A DNA stretch of 20,319 nucleotides from the NCBI GenBank assembly GCA_027069385.1, contig JALXER010000166.1:1-20319 (forward strand), in the 5' to 3' direction. Positions 1-13,469 of the stretch are shown one piece after another (within the stretch, counting starts at the first letter, position 1; each line of letters begins with the position of its first letter). The translations under genes and the position numbers were made by a program. The notes beneath the pieces were generated by a model. The model saw nothing but the letters and a program-made list of their open reading frames with translations, did not search any database and was not told the DNA's origin. This DNA comes from Paracoccaceae bacterium. GTDB lineage: Bacteria > Pseudomonadota > Alphaproteobacteria > Rhodobacterales > Rhodobacteraceae.

Positions 1-6246
<6,246 letters not shown>

Positions 6247-6485
6247 CCTGTCCACCCACTATCTGTTTTGCAGGCCGGACTCAGTATCGCCATGGACAAA
6301 AACCAACCCCGCCTTTGCCCGGGCACCCGGGAAAACGCACTACGCCACCAATAAAATGAGCAGAACACGGCCTTCTGACCCCCGCCTCGTGCCATCTTTA
6401 ACTAGACGGGAAAAACAGTTCAAATGCCGATTTTGAATACCTTATCGAATTTGTGAATTGTTCGGAGAAGTTAACGCCTCTCGCG
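6247..6485. other. spacer between the FAH-family gene and the NRPS
   Basis: This 239-base gap lies between two minus-strand genes and should hold the leader and perhaps the promoter of the NRPS. The part at about 6380-6470 is clearly more AT-rich than its surroundings. A weak minus-strand pair TTGAAC / TTAAAG with a 16-base spacer can be read there, but the fit to consensus is poor. Two CCCGGG sites separated by two bases (6318-6331) are present; the loop would be too short for a normal terminator hairpin and no U tract follows on the minus strand. No coding region was recognised. Confidence 0.5.
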
Positions 6486-7325
6486 CTAGCAATCCTCGAC
6501 CACAACCTGACGCTGCTCGCCAAGACTATCGATCCCCAACGTCACCACATCACCCGCTTTCAGATAGCGCGGCGGTATTTGCCCCATGCCAACCCCCGGT
6601 GGCGTACCGGTAGAGATAATATCTCCAGGGTGCAGGGTGAAAAAGCGGCTAAGATAACTGACCAGATGCGCAACATCAAAAACCATGGTCGCGGTCGAGC
6701 CATTTTGCATTTGCCGGCCATTGACATTCAGCCACATTTTCAGGTTTTGCGGGTCCGGCACCTGATCGGCACTCAGCAAGAAAGGACCGGTCGGACCGAA
6801 GTTGTCGCAGCCCTTGCCTTTGCACCACTGACCTTGCATTTCCAGTTGAAAGGCACGCTCGGATACATCGTTAATGATGCAATAGCCCGCCACATGGTCA
6901 AGCGCACCGGCCTTGTCTACATACTTCGCAGCTTTGCCGATGACGACGCCCAACTCGACCTCCCAATCGGTTTTTTTCGAACTGCGGGGCAGTATAATCG
7001 GGTCATTCGGGCCGCAAATGGCACTGGTCGCCTTCATGAACAGCACCGGTTCGCCCGGCACCGGCATACCCGCCTCGGCCGCGTGGTCGGAATAATTCAG
7101 CCCGATACATATAAATTTTCCGGTACCTCCGACACAGGCCCCAAGACGCGGGGTTCCGGCGACTTTGGGTAAAGCGGATAAATCAAGCGCGGCCAGCGCG
7201 CCGAGATCGGCCAGCACATCGTCGGCAATGTCCGCTACAATGCCCGACAGGTCACGCAAATCACCGTTGTCGTCAATCGCACCGGGCTTCTCGGCCCCGC
7301 GCTCGCCAAATCGTACAAGTTTCAT
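6486..7325 (-). CDS. fumarylacetoacetate hydrolase (FAH) family protein
   Basis: The product is a cytosolic enzyme of 279 residues, normal for bacterial FAH-family hydrolases. The family includes 2,4-diketo-3-deoxy-sugar-acid hydrolases, 2-hydroxyhepta-2,4-diene-1,7-dioate isomerases and ureidoglycolate lyase-like proteins. Visible signatures are the start MKLVRFGE, the IGLNYSDHA block, DWEVELGVVIG with the acidic metal ligands, the INDVSERAFQ motif and the C-terminal GDIISTGTPPGVGMG loop. The N-terminus and these blocks resemble the 2,4-diketo-3-deoxy-L-fuconate/rhamnonate hydrolase branch most, but the exact substrate cannot be read from the sequence. Two ATGs are adjacent (7328 and 7325). 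The second is chosen because AGGGAG then sits five bases upstream and because family members begin MKLVRFG. It lies upstream of the NRPS on the same strand with a 239-base gap, so a functional link to it is not implied. Confidence 0.9.
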   Translation of the reverse strand: MKLVRFGERGAEKPGAIDDNGDLRDLSGIVADIADDVLADLGALAALDLSALPKVAGTPRLGACVGGTGKFICIGLNYSDHAAEAGMPVPGEPVLFMKATSAICGPNDPIILPRSSKKTDWEVELGVVIGKAAKYVDKAGALDHVAGYCIINDVSERAFQLEMQGQWCKGKGCDNFGPTGPFLLSADQVPDPQNLKMWLNVNGRQMQNGSTATMVFDVAHLVSYLSRFFTLHPGDIISTGTPPGVGMGQIPPRYLKAGDVVTLGIDSLGEQRQVVVEDC

Positions 7326-7328
7326 CAT

Positions 7329-7534
7329 CTCTCCCTAGCTGATCCAACCGTTATCAACGCCCGTGAACTTTCGATAGTCCGCGCCGTCAGGCCATAATAT
7401 CCGCGAAACGGAATATAGGCCAATGCCCGTCGCCATTCCGCGCCCTCTGCCACCCCTGGGTAAGGGTAAATCAAAGCTGTCAACGACAGCGGATGAGGTC
7501 GGCCGCCTGATCGCCCAACACCTGTCCTGAACGC
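7329..7534. other. spacer upstream of the FAH-family gene, with an open frame that may be a gene remnant
   Basis: No intact gene is recognisable. On the minus strand one frame is open down to a TAG at 7335-7337, which directly abuts the ribosome binding site of the FAH gene. Its last residues read FTGVDNGWIS, which weakly recalls the glycine-tryptophan ends of short-chain dehydrogenases. Further upstream the frame runs into the repeat and becomes low-complexity and arginine-rich. It may be the tail of an eroded upstream gene, or simply promoter and leader sequence. Confidence 0.2.
7394..7423 (-). promoter_or_regulatory. possible sigma70-type promoter for the FAH-family gene
   Basis: On the minus strand TTGGCC (7423-7418) and TATTAT (7399-7394) are separated by 18 bases, matching the -35 and -10 consensus at four and five positions. 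Transcription would start near 7387 and leave a leader of about 60 bases. This is a pattern match only. Confidence 0.35.
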
Positions 7535-7829
7535 GAATCGTAGCGCTCCCGCCCGTCGTCGGCGCATTGCATTCGCAATACACCTCCTCCCGTTGGGCCG
7601 GGCCTCGGCTTCGCCTCGGCAGGGGGCCTGCCCCCTCTGGCGCAAGCGCCATTCACCCTCGGGATATTTAGGAAAAGAAGAAGGGAAGGGACTTCCAATT
7701 TTTATAAATACTCTCAGGGGGGAGCGACGCATGTCGCGAGGGGGCGGAACGCCCCCAAACCGCCCGCAGGGCGGCCCGGCCCAAACGGAAGCCGTGTTTG
7801 CGCAAGCAAACGCGGCTGGAGTGCGGGAG
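7535..7829 (-). repeat. hairpin-rich dispersed repeat, copy A
   Basis: About 295 bases recur in inverted orientation at 19964-20303. Shared blocks include GAATCGTAGCGCTCCCGCC at one end, CTCTGGCGCAAGCGCC in the interior, an AT-rich core (CCAATTTTTATAAATACTC here) and GGCTGGAGTGCGGGAG at the other end. The unit is a string of short stem-loops, several with TTGC or GCAA loops. The ends carry the inverted motif GCGCTCCCGC / GCGGGAGCGC. The copy starts ten bases past the stop codon of the minus-strand SDHAF4-like gene, so its RNA would form the 3' tail of that transcript. It codes for nothing recognisable. Strand is given as the direction of the adjacent gene. Confidence 0.85.
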
Positions 7830-7838
7830 CGCCCGGTT

Positions 7839-8018
7839 TCAAAAATCGCTGGCGATGCCTTTTCGTTCCCAGTCGCCATAGCGCACGGGTTCGGGTCCGT
7901 CGCGACCGCCCAATTCGGGCGGCAGCTTTTGCGGCTGTGCGGCCTTGCGGCGTTCCTCGGCCTCTTGCAGCGCACGTTTTGCGGCTTCTTTGCGGCGGGT
8001 TTCGGGGTCGGTATCCAT
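7839..8018 (-). CDS. DUF1674 / SDHAF4-like succinate dehydrogenase assembly factor
   Basis: This is a 59-residue soluble protein. The N-terminal half is a charged, probably helical stretch (ETRRKEAAKRALQEAEERRK). The C-terminal half is the family signature LPPELGGRDGPEPVRYGDWE ending in IASDF. The mitochondrial relatives (SDHAF4/Sdh8) bind the flavinylated SDHA subunit and help assembly of succinate dehydrogenase. The same role here is inferred from homology; no sdh genes lie in the window. The frame continues open upstream to 8234, overlapping rsmB, but the ATG at 8018 is preferred. It has AAAAGGAAA three bases upstream, the conserved domain starts right after it, and a strong promoter lies just beyond. 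The gene is divergent from rsmB. Confidence 0.9.
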   Translation of the reverse strand: MDTDPETRRKEAAKRALQEAEERRKAAQPQKLPPELGGRDGPEPVRYGDWERKGIASDF

Positions 8019-8042
8019 CGGGTTTCCTTTTGATCTCCGCTC

Positions 8043-8071
8043 AATATACGCCTTTGCGTTGCCAGTCTCAA
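8043..8071 (-). promoter_or_regulatory. sigma70-type promoter for the SDHAF4-like gene
   Basis: On the minus strand TTGAGA (8071-8066) and TATATT (8048-8043) each match the -35 and -10 consensus at five of six positions, with the ideal 17-base spacer. Transcription would start near 8036, leaving a leader of about 18 bases that contains the ribosome binding site. It is the best promoter match I found in the window. Confidence 0.65.
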
Positions 8072-8118
8072 GCTTTTGCGCTAGGGCAGTCGGATGACAC
8101 TCGAGAAAAGGCCATATC

Positions 8119-9417
8119 ATGAGCGCCCCCGGTTTTGCCCCCCGTTTTGCCGCTGCCCGACTTCTGGACGGAGTCCTGAACGAAAAGCGCCTGTTATCTG
8201 ACCTGCTGACCGCCCGAAACGGCCCGCTTGCCACCTTGCCGCCACAGGGGCGCGCGCGCGCGCAAAGCCTGGCCAGCGATACCTTGCGCTATCTGGGGCG
8301 AATCGACATCGTGATCGACCAGTTTTTGCAAAAAGAACCGCCCCTGTCGGTACGCAATGCCCTGCGTCTGGCCACCTGCGAGCTGATCGTTGACGGGATC
8401 GCCCCCCATGCTGCCGTTGACGCCGCCGTGAGGCTGGTCAAGACCAACAAAACCACCGCGCGCATGTCGGGGCTGGTCAACGCGATATCGCGGCGTATCG
8501 CCGAACACGGCGCTGAAATCTGGCAGGATCTGGACCCGACGCCGCTGGCCCCCTATCTGGCAAAACCGATCGGAAAAACCTATGGCGCTGCTGCACTTGC
8601 CGCCATCGAGGCCGCGCACGAGGCCGGTGCTCCGCTGGACCTGACCCCGCGTTCGCCCGATGATGTTGACGCGCTGTCCGAGGCCCTCGATGCGGGCATT
8701 CTGGCCACCGGATCGTTGCGCCTGTTCGAGTGGAAGCAAATCTCGGCCATGCCCGGATTCGAGGAAGGCAAATGGTGGGTGCAGGACGCCGCCGCCGCGA
8801 TTCCGGCGCGTTTGCTGGGCGATGTAGCGGGAAAACAGGTGCTGGACCTGTGCGCGGCGCCGGGCGGCAAGCTGCATGGTCTTGCCGCGGCGGGCGGGCG
8901 GGTGACCGCGGTTGATCTTTCGCGTTTTCGCATGGAGCGGGTACAGGAAAACCTGACCCGCACCGGTCTGAACGCCGAAATTCTGGTCAAGGATGTGTTG
9001 TCCTATCGCCCCGTTCAGCGCTTTGATGCCATATTGCTCGATGCGCCATGCAGCGCCACGGGCACCATTCGCCGCCACCCCGACCTGCCCTATGCCAAGG
9101 CGGCGCTGGACCTGACCCCGCTGCTATCGCTGCAAAAACAGATGTTGGACCGCGCGGCGGGCTGGGTGGAACCCGGCGGTGAGCTGGTCTATTGCACCTG
9201 CTCGCTATTGCCCCAAGAGGGCGAGCAACAGATTGCCGGTTTCCTTGAATCCCGCCCCGAATTCGAGCAGGCACGCATCGATGCGCCCGCGCTCGGCCTG
9301 TCGCCCGAATGGGTAGACGCGCAAGGTGGTTTGCGGTTGCGGCCCGATTTCTGGCCGGACCGGGGCGGCATGGACGGGTTTTATATGGGGCTGCTGAAAC
9401 GCAAAAAGCAAGGGTGA
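8119..9417 (+). CDS. rsmB: 16S rRNA (cytosine-967-C5)-methyltransferase RsmB
   Basis: The 432-residue protein has the usual RsmB length and layout. An N-terminal NusB-like helical RNA-binding domain (about 1-140; RYLGRIDIVIDQFL, LRLATCEL) is followed by a Rossmann-fold SAM methyltransferase domain. Visible motifs are DLCAAPGGK with Cys245, DAPCSATGTIRRHPD with Cys311, and CTCSLLPQEGE with Cys361. In this family the PC and TC cysteines carry out release and covalent attack on C6 of cytosine. It methylates C967 of 16S rRNA in the cytosol. AAAAGG lies upstream of the ATG. The neighbouring order with a heparinase II/III-like gene and purH suggests a shared transcript. Confidence 0.95.
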   Translation: MSAPGFAPRFAAARLLDGVLNEKRLLSDLLTARNGPLATLPPQGRARAQSLASDTLRYLGRIDIVIDQFLQKEPPLSVRNALRLATCELIVDGIAPHAAVDAAVRLVKTNKTTARMSGLVNAISRRIAEHGAEIWQDLDPTPLAPYLAKPIGKTYGAAALAAIEAAHEAGAPLDLTPRSPDDVDALSEALDAGILATGSLRLFEWKQISAMPGFEEGKWWVQDAAAAIPARLLGDVAGKQVLDLCAAPGGKLHGLAAAGGRVTAVDLSRFRMERVQENLTRTGLNAEILVKDVLSYRPVQRFDAILLDAPCSATGTIRRHPDLPYAKAALDLTPLLSLQKQMLDRAAGWVEPGGELVYCTCSLLPQEGEQQIAGFLESRPEFEQARIDAPALGLSPEWVDAQGGLRLRPDFWPDRGGMDGFYMGLLKRKKQG

Positions 9418-9479
9418 CATTGCGCGGCGCACCGGTTAGGTTCGCCCCATACCATCCCTATGAATCGAACCCGCATTCT

Positions 9480-11036
9480 ATGCCCGACCCGTCGATTTTT
9501 CAAATGATTCCAAACGCCCTCTGGCGTATCAAGAACCGCTATGCGGCGCGGGCACCGGCCAGAACGCCGCCGCCGCGCAGCTTTGTCTTTGCCCCCGAAC
9601 CGGCACAGATCGGGCGTTCAGAAATCGGGCAGGAATTGCTGGCGCACCGGTTTTCGTTTGCCCATCAAAGCGTGAACGCGCCGGGCTGGTCGATCTGGAA
9701 AATCGACCAGCCCGATGCGGCCTTTACCGAGGCGCTGCACCGGTTTGGCTGGCTTGATGATCTGGTCGCGGTGGGCAACGCCCCTGCCCGCGCGCAGGCG
9801 CAGGAATGGGTGCTTGAATGGGTGCGGTTTTACGGCAAGGGCACCGGGCCGGGCTGGCATCCGGCAACCACCGCGCAGCGCCTGCGCCAGCAATGCCAGC
9901 ATGCCGGTTTCGTGCAGGAAGGCCTGTCCGACAAGGACAAAAAGCGCTGGCTGGCCAGCCTTGGCCGTCAGGCCGATTTCCTGACCCGACGTTGCAAGGC
10001 GATCCCCCCCGGGCTGGCCCGTTTCACCGCGCTGACCGGATTGCTGTTTGCCGATCTGTCGCTGGAGGGCCGCCAGAAAATGGTTCGTAAAACCTGTGCG
10101 GCGCTGGCGCAGGAATGCCAGACCTCGATCGGCGCGCACGGCGAGATCGGCTCGCGCAATCCCCAAACCCTGCTACACATTTTCGCGTTGATCGTCGCGG
10201 CAAACTCGGCGCTGGCCAAGGCCGGTCAACCCGAGAATACCCAGATGCTGGACGCGGCGCTACGCATGGCCCCGACCCTGCGCAGCCTGCGGTTGGGTGA
10301 CGGCGGGCTGGCGGCGTTTTACGGGGGCGGGCGCGGCGCGCAAGGGCTGCTCGATCAGGCGCTGGCACAGGTCAAGACCGACCATCCGGTGATCAATGAC
10401 AAGGTTATGGATTACCAGCGGATGAGCGCGGGCCGCCTTGTGGTGATTGCCGATGTCGGGCTGCCCCCCGCAGGTAAACCCGCCCAGACGCTGGGGTTCG
10501 AGCTGTCCTCGGGGATGCGCTTGGTGGTGACCAACCCGACCGGCACCGCCGCCTTTAACGGCCTGACCATGGGCACCGATGCGCCCGCTTTTACCCCCGA
10601 ATTGGTGACCTGCAATCGCGCGCAGGATCTAAGCGGCGTCTGGATGGTGGCCACCCATGACGGCTTTGCCGCCGCGCATAACCTGATTACCGAACGGCGG
10701 CTGTTCATCGCGTCGGACGGGCGCACCTTTAGCGGCGAAGACTCCCTGAAACCCGCCCGCGACACCGACAGACCCGCGCCGGTCGAGCCTTTTGCGCTGC
10801 GGTTTCACATCGACCCGCAGGTCGATACGGTGCTGACCCCCGACCTGCGCGCTGCCATGCTGACCCTGCCCAATGGCGAGGAATGGCGCTTTAGCATGGA
10901 GGGCGGATTGCTGACGCTGGAGGATTTTTCCGCCCCCGGCCACCCTGCGACAAAACAAATTGTGGTATCCAGCCGAACTGTCGCCTATACGGGGCGCATT
11001 ATCTGGAGCTTTAGCCGCACCATCGACGCAAACTGA
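9480..11036 (+). CDS. heparinase II/III family protein
   Basis: The product has 518 residues from the ATG at 9480, or 510 from an ATG at 9504; neither has a clear ribosome binding site. The frame is open back into rsmB, but that part reads as out-of-frame rsmB sequence. The N-terminal half is helix-rich, consistent with an alpha/alpha toroid (GPGWHPATTAQRLRQQ; FTALTGLLFADLSLEG). The C-terminal half is beta-rich with the heparinase II/III-like region (LRLGDGGLAAFYGGGRGA, SSGMRLVVTNPTG, NLITERRLFIASDG). Members with proven activity cleave acidic polysaccharides. This one shows no obvious secretion signal, so its substrate and location are open. It sits 62 bases after rsmB and 40 before purH, probably in the same operon. 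Confidence 0.82.
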   Translation: MPDPSIFQMIPNALWRIKNRYAARAPARTPPPRSFVFAPEPAQIGRSEIGQELLAHRFSFAHQSVNAPGWSIWKIDQPDAAFTEALHRFGWLDDLVAVGNAPARAQAQEWVLEWVRFYGKGTGPGWHPATTAQRLRQQCQHAGFVQEGLSDKDKKRWLASLGRQADFLTRRCKAIPPGLARFTALTGLLFADLSLEGRQKMVRKTCAALAQECQTSIGAHGEIGSRNPQTLLHIFALIVAANSALAKAGQPENTQMLDAALRMAPTLRSLRLGDGGLAAFYGGGRGAQGLLDQALAQVKTDHPVINDKVMDYQRMSAGRLVVIADVGLPPAGKPAQTLGFELSSGMRLVVTNPTGTAAFNGLTMGTDAPAFTPELVTCNRAQDLSGVWMVATHDGFAAAHNLITERRLFIASDGRTFSGEDSLKPARDTDRPAPVEPFALRFHIDPQVDTVLTPDLRAAMLTLPNGEEWRFSMEGGLLTLEDFSAPGHPATKQIVVSSRTVAYTGRIIWSFSRTIDAN

Positions 11037-11076
11037 ACCCTTTCGGGCGAAACACAGCATCAAGGAACCCCACCCC

Positions 11077-12669
11077 ATGACCCATCATCACACCCCTATC
11101 CGTCGCGCATTGCTTTCGGTTTCGGACAAGACCGGCCTTGTCGATCTGGCAACGGCGCTGGACGCCAAAGGGGTTGAGCTTTTGTCAACCGGAGGCACGG
11201 CCAAGGCGCTGCGCGACGCCGGATTGCCGGTGATCGACGTGGCCGAGGTGACCGGCTTTCCCGAAATGATGGACGGGCGGGTAAAAACCCTGCACCCGAT
11301 GGTGCATGGCGGCCTGCTGGCCCAGCGCGACAACCCCGAGCATCGCGCCGCCATGGAGGAACACGGCATCGGCCCGATTGATCTGCTGGTGGTCAACCTC
11401 TATCCGTTCGAGGCAACGGTTGCCGCGGGTGCCGATTATGACACCTGCATCGAAAACATCGATATCGGCGGCCCTGCGATGATCCGCGCTGCCGCCAAAA
11501 ACGCCGCCGATGTGGCCGTGGTGGTCGATGTGGAAGATTACGCAAAACTGCTGGGCGATATGGACCAGCACAACGGCGCGACCTGCGCCAAGTTCCGCAA
11601 AAAGCTGGCGCAGGTCGCCTATGCCCGCACTGCGGCCTATGACGCGGCGGTGTCAAGCTGGATGGCCGATGCGCTCGACCTGCAAACCCCGCGCCGTCGC
11701 GCCGTGGCGGGGACCCTTAGACAGCCGCTGCGCTATGGCGAGAACCCCCATCAGAGCGCCGCGTTCTATACCGATGGCTCGGACCGGCCCGGGGTGGCAA
11801 CGGCGGTGCAGCATCAGGGCAAGGCGCTGTCCTATAACAACATCAACGACACCGACGCGGCGATGGAACTGGTTGCCGAATTTGACCCCGCCAACGGCCC
11901 CGCCTGCGCCATTATCAAACACGCCAACCCCAGCGGGGTTGCGCAAGCGTCAACCTTGCTCGAGGCATATCAGGCCGCATTCAACTGCGATACCGTCTGC
12001 CCGTTCGGTGGTATTATCGCACTCAATCAGGAACTCGACGGCGAAACCGCCGCCGAAATCGCCAAGATCTTTACCGAAGTGGTCATCGCCCCGTCGGTCA
12101 GCGACGAGGCCAAAGCCGTCTTTGCCGCCAAAAAGAACCTGCGGCTGCTTAGCACCGGCGGCCTGCCCGATGTGGGTGCGCCCGGGCGCACTTGGCGCAA
12201 GGTCTCGGGGGGGTATCTGGTGCAGGATCGGGACAATGGCCTGATTGGGGCCGATGACCTGACCGTGGTGACCAAACGCGCCCCGAGCGTCTCTGAAATG
12301 GCCGATATGCTGTTTGCGTGGAAAGTGGTGAAACATGTCAAATCCAACGCGATCGTATATGTCAAGGATGGTGCAACCGTCGGAATCGGAGCGGGCCAGA
12401 TGAGCAGGGTCGATTCAACCCGCATTGCCGCCAGCAAAGCGCGGGATATGGCGCAGGTGCTGGGGCTGGACGAACTGCCGACCGTCGGATCTGTGGTGGC
12501 CTCGGATGCGTTCTTTCCGTTTGCCGACGGGCTGATTACCGCCGCCGAAGCCGGTGCAACCGCCGTGATCCAGCCCGGCGGTTCCATGCGGGATCAAGAG
12601 GTGATCGACGCCGCCAACGAGGCCGGTCTTGCCATGGTCTTTACCGGCATGCGCCATTTTAAGCACTAG
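11077..12669 (+). CDS. purH: bifunctional AICAR transformylase / IMP cyclohydrolase PurH
   Basis: The 530-residue length is standard for PurH. The N-terminal methylglyoxal-synthase-like domain (about 1-200) is the IMP cyclohydrolase, with LLSVSDKTGL, LLSTGGTAKALRDAGLPV and GFPEMMDGRVKTLHP. The rest is the AICAR formyltransferase domain, with RYGENPHQSA and the catalytic Lys281-His282 pair in IIKHANPSG. It performs the last two steps of de novo purine synthesis in the cytosol, using 10-formyltetrahydrofolate. The ATG at 11077 is chosen because AAGGA lies about ten bases upstream and family members begin this way; the longer open frame overlaps the preceding gene. Its stop is two bases from the stop of the opposing deoD. 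Confidence 0.97.
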   Translation: MTHHHTPIRRALLSVSDKTGLVDLATALDAKGVELLSTGGTAKALRDAGLPVIDVAEVTGFPEMMDGRVKTLHPMVHGGLLAQRDNPEHRAAMEEHGIGPIDLLVVNLYPFEATVAAGADYDTCIENIDIGGPAMIRAAAKNAADVAVVVDVEDYAKLLGDMDQHNGATCAKFRKKLAQVAYARTAAYDAAVSSWMADALDLQTPRRRAVAGTLRQPLRYGENPHQSAAFYTDGSDRPGVATAVQHQGKALSYNNINDTDAAMELVAEFDPANGPACAIIKHANPSGVAQASTLLEAYQAAFNCDTVCPFGGIIALNQELDGETAAEIAKIFTEVVIAPSVSDEAKAVFAAKKNLRLLSTGGLPDVGAPGRTWRKVSGGYLVQDRDNGLIGADDLTVVTKRAPSVSEMADMLFAWKVVKHVKSNAIVYVKDGATVGIGAGQMSRVDSTRIAASKARDMAQVLGLDELPTVGSVVASDAFFPFADGLITAAEAGATAVIQPGGSMRDQEVIDAANEAGLAMVFTGMRHFKH

Positions 12670-12671
12670 GG

Positions 12672-13376
12672 TCAGGAAAACGCGGCGCTCAGGGCGATTT
12701 CGACCATATCGCCAAAGCTACGCTCGCGCTGGTCCGAGGGCAGCTCTTCGTGGGTGATCAGGTGGTCGCTGATGGTTAACACCGCCAGCGCACGGACCTG
12801 ATGGCGCGCCGCAAGGATATACAGTTCGGCCGCTTCCATTTCGACCGCCAGCACGCCATGGCGTATCATCTGTTCGTTCAGATCGTCGCGTTCGTCGTAA
12901 AAAGTATTGCTGGAATAGATGCCGCCCACATGGGTTGCGGTCCCTTTCTGCGCTGCCGCCCTGACCGCATTTTGCAACAGCCCGTAATCGGCGCAGGGCG
13001 CAAAGCCCAGCTCTTTGAAAATGCCGGTGGAAGGCGTGCCAAGCGTAGAGGCGGTCATGGCCAGCACCACATCGCGCAGCTTGACCGATTCCTGCATGGC
13101 CCCGGCAGAGCCGATGCGGATCAGGGTTTTGGCCCCGTAATCGCGGATCAGCTCGTTGGTATAGATCGACAGTGACGGCATCCCCATACCCGTGCCCTGC
13201 ACGGTTACCCGATTGCCCTGCCATGTGCCGGTATAGCCCAGCATACCACGCACTTCGTTGATGCAAACCGCATCGCTTAAAAAGGTTTCGGCCACCCATT
13301 TCGCCCGATAAGGATCGCCGGGCAGTAAAACGGTTTCAGCAATATCGCCGGGTTTGGCGCTCATATGAACGGTCAT
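12672..13376 (-). CDS. deoD: purine nucleoside phosphorylase, DeoD type
   Basis: The 234-residue protein is a full-length hexameric-type phosphorylase. Residues match the E. coli enzyme by position at His4, Gly20, Arg24 and Arg43. Other signatures are the phosphate-binding IRIGSAGA, the purine/ribose-binding AVEMEAAELY, and TISDHL with the catalytic aspartate. It splits purine (deoxy)nucleosides with phosphate in the cytosol for salvage. AAAGGGA lies just before the ATG at 13376. The gene converges on purH, so purine synthesis and salvage genes meet tail to tail. The 93-base gap on its upstream side would hold its promoter and the end of the neighbouring operon; no convincing terminator was found there. 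Confidence 0.95.
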   Translation of the reverse strand: MTVHMSAKPGDIAETVLLPGDPYRAKWVAETFLSDAVCINEVRGMLGYTGTWQGNRVTVQGTGMGMPSLSIYTNELIRDYGAKTLIRIGSAGAMQESVKLRDVVLAMTASTLGTPSTGIFKELGFAPCADYGLLQNAVRAAAQKGTATHVGGIYSSNTFYDERDDLNEQMIRHGVLAVEMEAAELYILAARHQVRALAVLTISDHLITHEELPSDQRERSFGDMVEIALSAAFS

Positions 13377-13469
13377 TTTCTATCCCTTTTTTACAAATGT
13401 TCGGTCAGGCTAACAAATGGCACCTTTCATGGCCAGCAAAAATACCGGTAAATGTAATCCGCCTGACAG

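Noticed and set aside
6318..6331. CCCGGG-CA-CCCGGG as a terminator or operator in the spacer before the NRPS
   Set aside because: The two-base loop is too short for a stable hairpin, no U tract follows in the direction of transcription, and the site is a short GC-rich motif that can occur by chance.
7593..8071. ORFs on both strands across the repeat (7593-8033 plus, 7325-8071 minus)
   Set aside because: They translate hairpin-rich repeat sequence and antisense of neighbouring genes; equivalent frames appear opposite copy B, so they are by-products of the repeat.
7839..8234. 131-residue version of the SDHAF4-like protein
   Set aside because: The extension overlaps rsmB and the promoter region; the ribosome binding site, promoter and domain start all support the ATG at 8018.
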